DNA of 6,692 nt, from positions 1 through 6,692 of the forward strand of contig CALGLY010000057.1 of assembly GCA_937959095.1 (NCBI GenBank), written 5' to 3'. Both the position numbers and the translations under genes were made by a program. Shown here piece by piece: positions 6,277 through 6,692 of the stretch. Every line of letters begins with the position of its first letter. The first letter of the stretch is position 1. This DNA comes from an uncultured Saprospiraceae bacterium. GTDB lineage: Bacteria; Bacteroidota; Bacteroidia; Chitinophagales; Saprospiraceae. The notes under the pieces were generated by a model, which had not been told where the DNA came from, searched no databases, and saw only the letters and a list, made by a program, of their open reading frames with translations.

Positions 6277-6427
6277 GCTGACTAAAATAATAAATTAGCC
6301 TTAGTAGTTCTTCGATAAAAAAGCCTCTATCCTTTAAGTATAAATAACCTAAAAAATGTAACAAATCCTCACCTCTAGCAGTAAAACGATAGTCAATCTC
6401 CGAGCTTAGTGAAAGGGCAAAAATAAG
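6269..6427 (-). pseudogene. Start-less C-terminal coding remnant
   Basis: A minus-strand frame of 52 codons ends at TGA (6271-6269), overlapping the end of the EamA gene. It has no ATG or GTG start, and a TAG at 6430-6428 closes it upstream. The predicted peptide looks protein-like rather than random, for example YRFTARGEDLLHFLGYLYL followed by KDRGFFIEELLRLIYYF. The frame is lost just inside the inverted repeat that starts at 6419, as if that repeat had interrupted an older gene. I do not recognise the family. A chance open frame is the alternative. Confidence 0.35.
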
Positions 6428-6500
6428 CTAATCCAAAACGAGGTGTTATGTTGCTTCCGTTTAACTACACTATTATTATAGTTTGGATTAGATTATTTTT
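6419..6500. repeat. Inverted repeat after the exporter gene
   Basis: Arms 6419-6439 and 6481-6500 are inverted copies, differing by one substitution and one inserted base (shared core CTAATCCAAAC / GTTTGGATTAG). The spacer is 41 bp with no coding frame. It abuts the coding remnant at 6269-6427. Together with the element at 6513-6673 it occupies most of the last 416 bp of the window. Confidence 0.5.
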
Positions 6501-6512
6501 GAAGCTTTACTT

Positions 6513-6673
6513 AGGGAATTTGTAAAAAATAATCTACCAGTTGGACAGGATAATTGTCCGCCTAAAAAACATAAAAAATAGTTCCGTGATGCAGACCATG
6601 CAACGATTTTTTAAATTCTTTACGCGAAAAATTCTCTCTATCGAACTGGTAGGTTATTTTCTACAAATTCCCT
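6513..6673. repeat. 161-bp element with 30-bp terminal inverted repeats
   Basis: Arms 6513-6542 and 6644-6673 match as inverted copies at 28 of 30 positions, and the outer end reads AGGGAATTTGT. The 101-bp centre contains a small hairpin GGACA/TGTCC (6543-6547, 6555-6559). No convincing target-site duplication flanks it. Size and end structure fit a MITE-like non-autonomous element. The right arm also lies inside a possible plus-strand reading frame that starts at 6589. Confidence 0.55.
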
Positions 6674-6692
6674 TACCTTCTTTTCTTTTTAC
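6589..6692 (+). CDS. Possible gene start running off the right edge
   Basis: From ATG 6589 (or the in-frame ATG at 6598) a plus-strand frame stays open to the end of the window, 34 codons. It begins with a basic and aromatic stretch such as MQRFFKFFTRK. It is too short to assign a family. It crosses the right arm of the 6513-6673 inverted repeat, so it may be a chance open frame inside that element rather than a gene. Confidence 0.2.
   Translation, partial: MQTMQRFFKFFTRKILSIELVGYFLQIPLPSFLF

Overview
The window looks like chromosomal DNA of a member of the Bacteroidota. The composition is AT-rich, there is no clear Shine-Dalgarno sequence before any start codon, and the gene content fits: a LytS-type histidine kinase, a lipoprotein of the formylglycine-generating-enzyme fold, a stand-alone tatA and a YedA-like EamA exporter. 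Nothing in the sequence fixes the genus. No phage, plasmid, CRISPR, rRNA or tRNA gene is visible.

Layout. Two genes lie on the minus strand: a multi-pass histidine kinase (121-1692) and, upstream of it, a small FGE-fold lipoprotein (1919-2497). From 2747 on, the recognisable intact genes are on the plus strand: free methionine-R-sulfoxide reductase (2747-3298), an isopenicillin-N-synthase-type Fe(II)/2-oxoglutarate oxygenase (3572-4522), TatA (4925-5155) and an EamA-family permease (5326-6276). After the permease come a start-less minus-strand coding remnant (6269-6427) and a possible plus-strand gene that runs off the right edge. The genes are separated by 170-400 bp and do not form an obvious operon. 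They read as independent housekeeping and stress functions: sensing, repair of oxidised free methionine, export of folded proteins, and metabolite efflux. The first 120 bp hold no supported gene; a response regulator for the kinase would be expected just beyond the left edge, but only a minus-strand ATG at positions 6-4 is visible.

The unusual part is the intergenic DNA. Almost every spacer from 2498 on contains a long inverted repeat, and the repeats differ in sequence: 2620-2729 (MITE-like, with a possible 8-bp target duplication and a solo end copy at 1709-1728), 3326-3513, 4531-4632, 4750-4910, 6419-6500 and 6513-6673, plus a terminator hairpin at 5171-5215. These look like small non-autonomous elements or structured-RNA repeats. 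The most interesting protein is the FGE-like lipoprotein. At 192 residues it is much smaller than usual, yet it keeps the SYxC-x4-C signature that carries the copper-binding cysteine pair of genuine formylglycine-generating enzymes.
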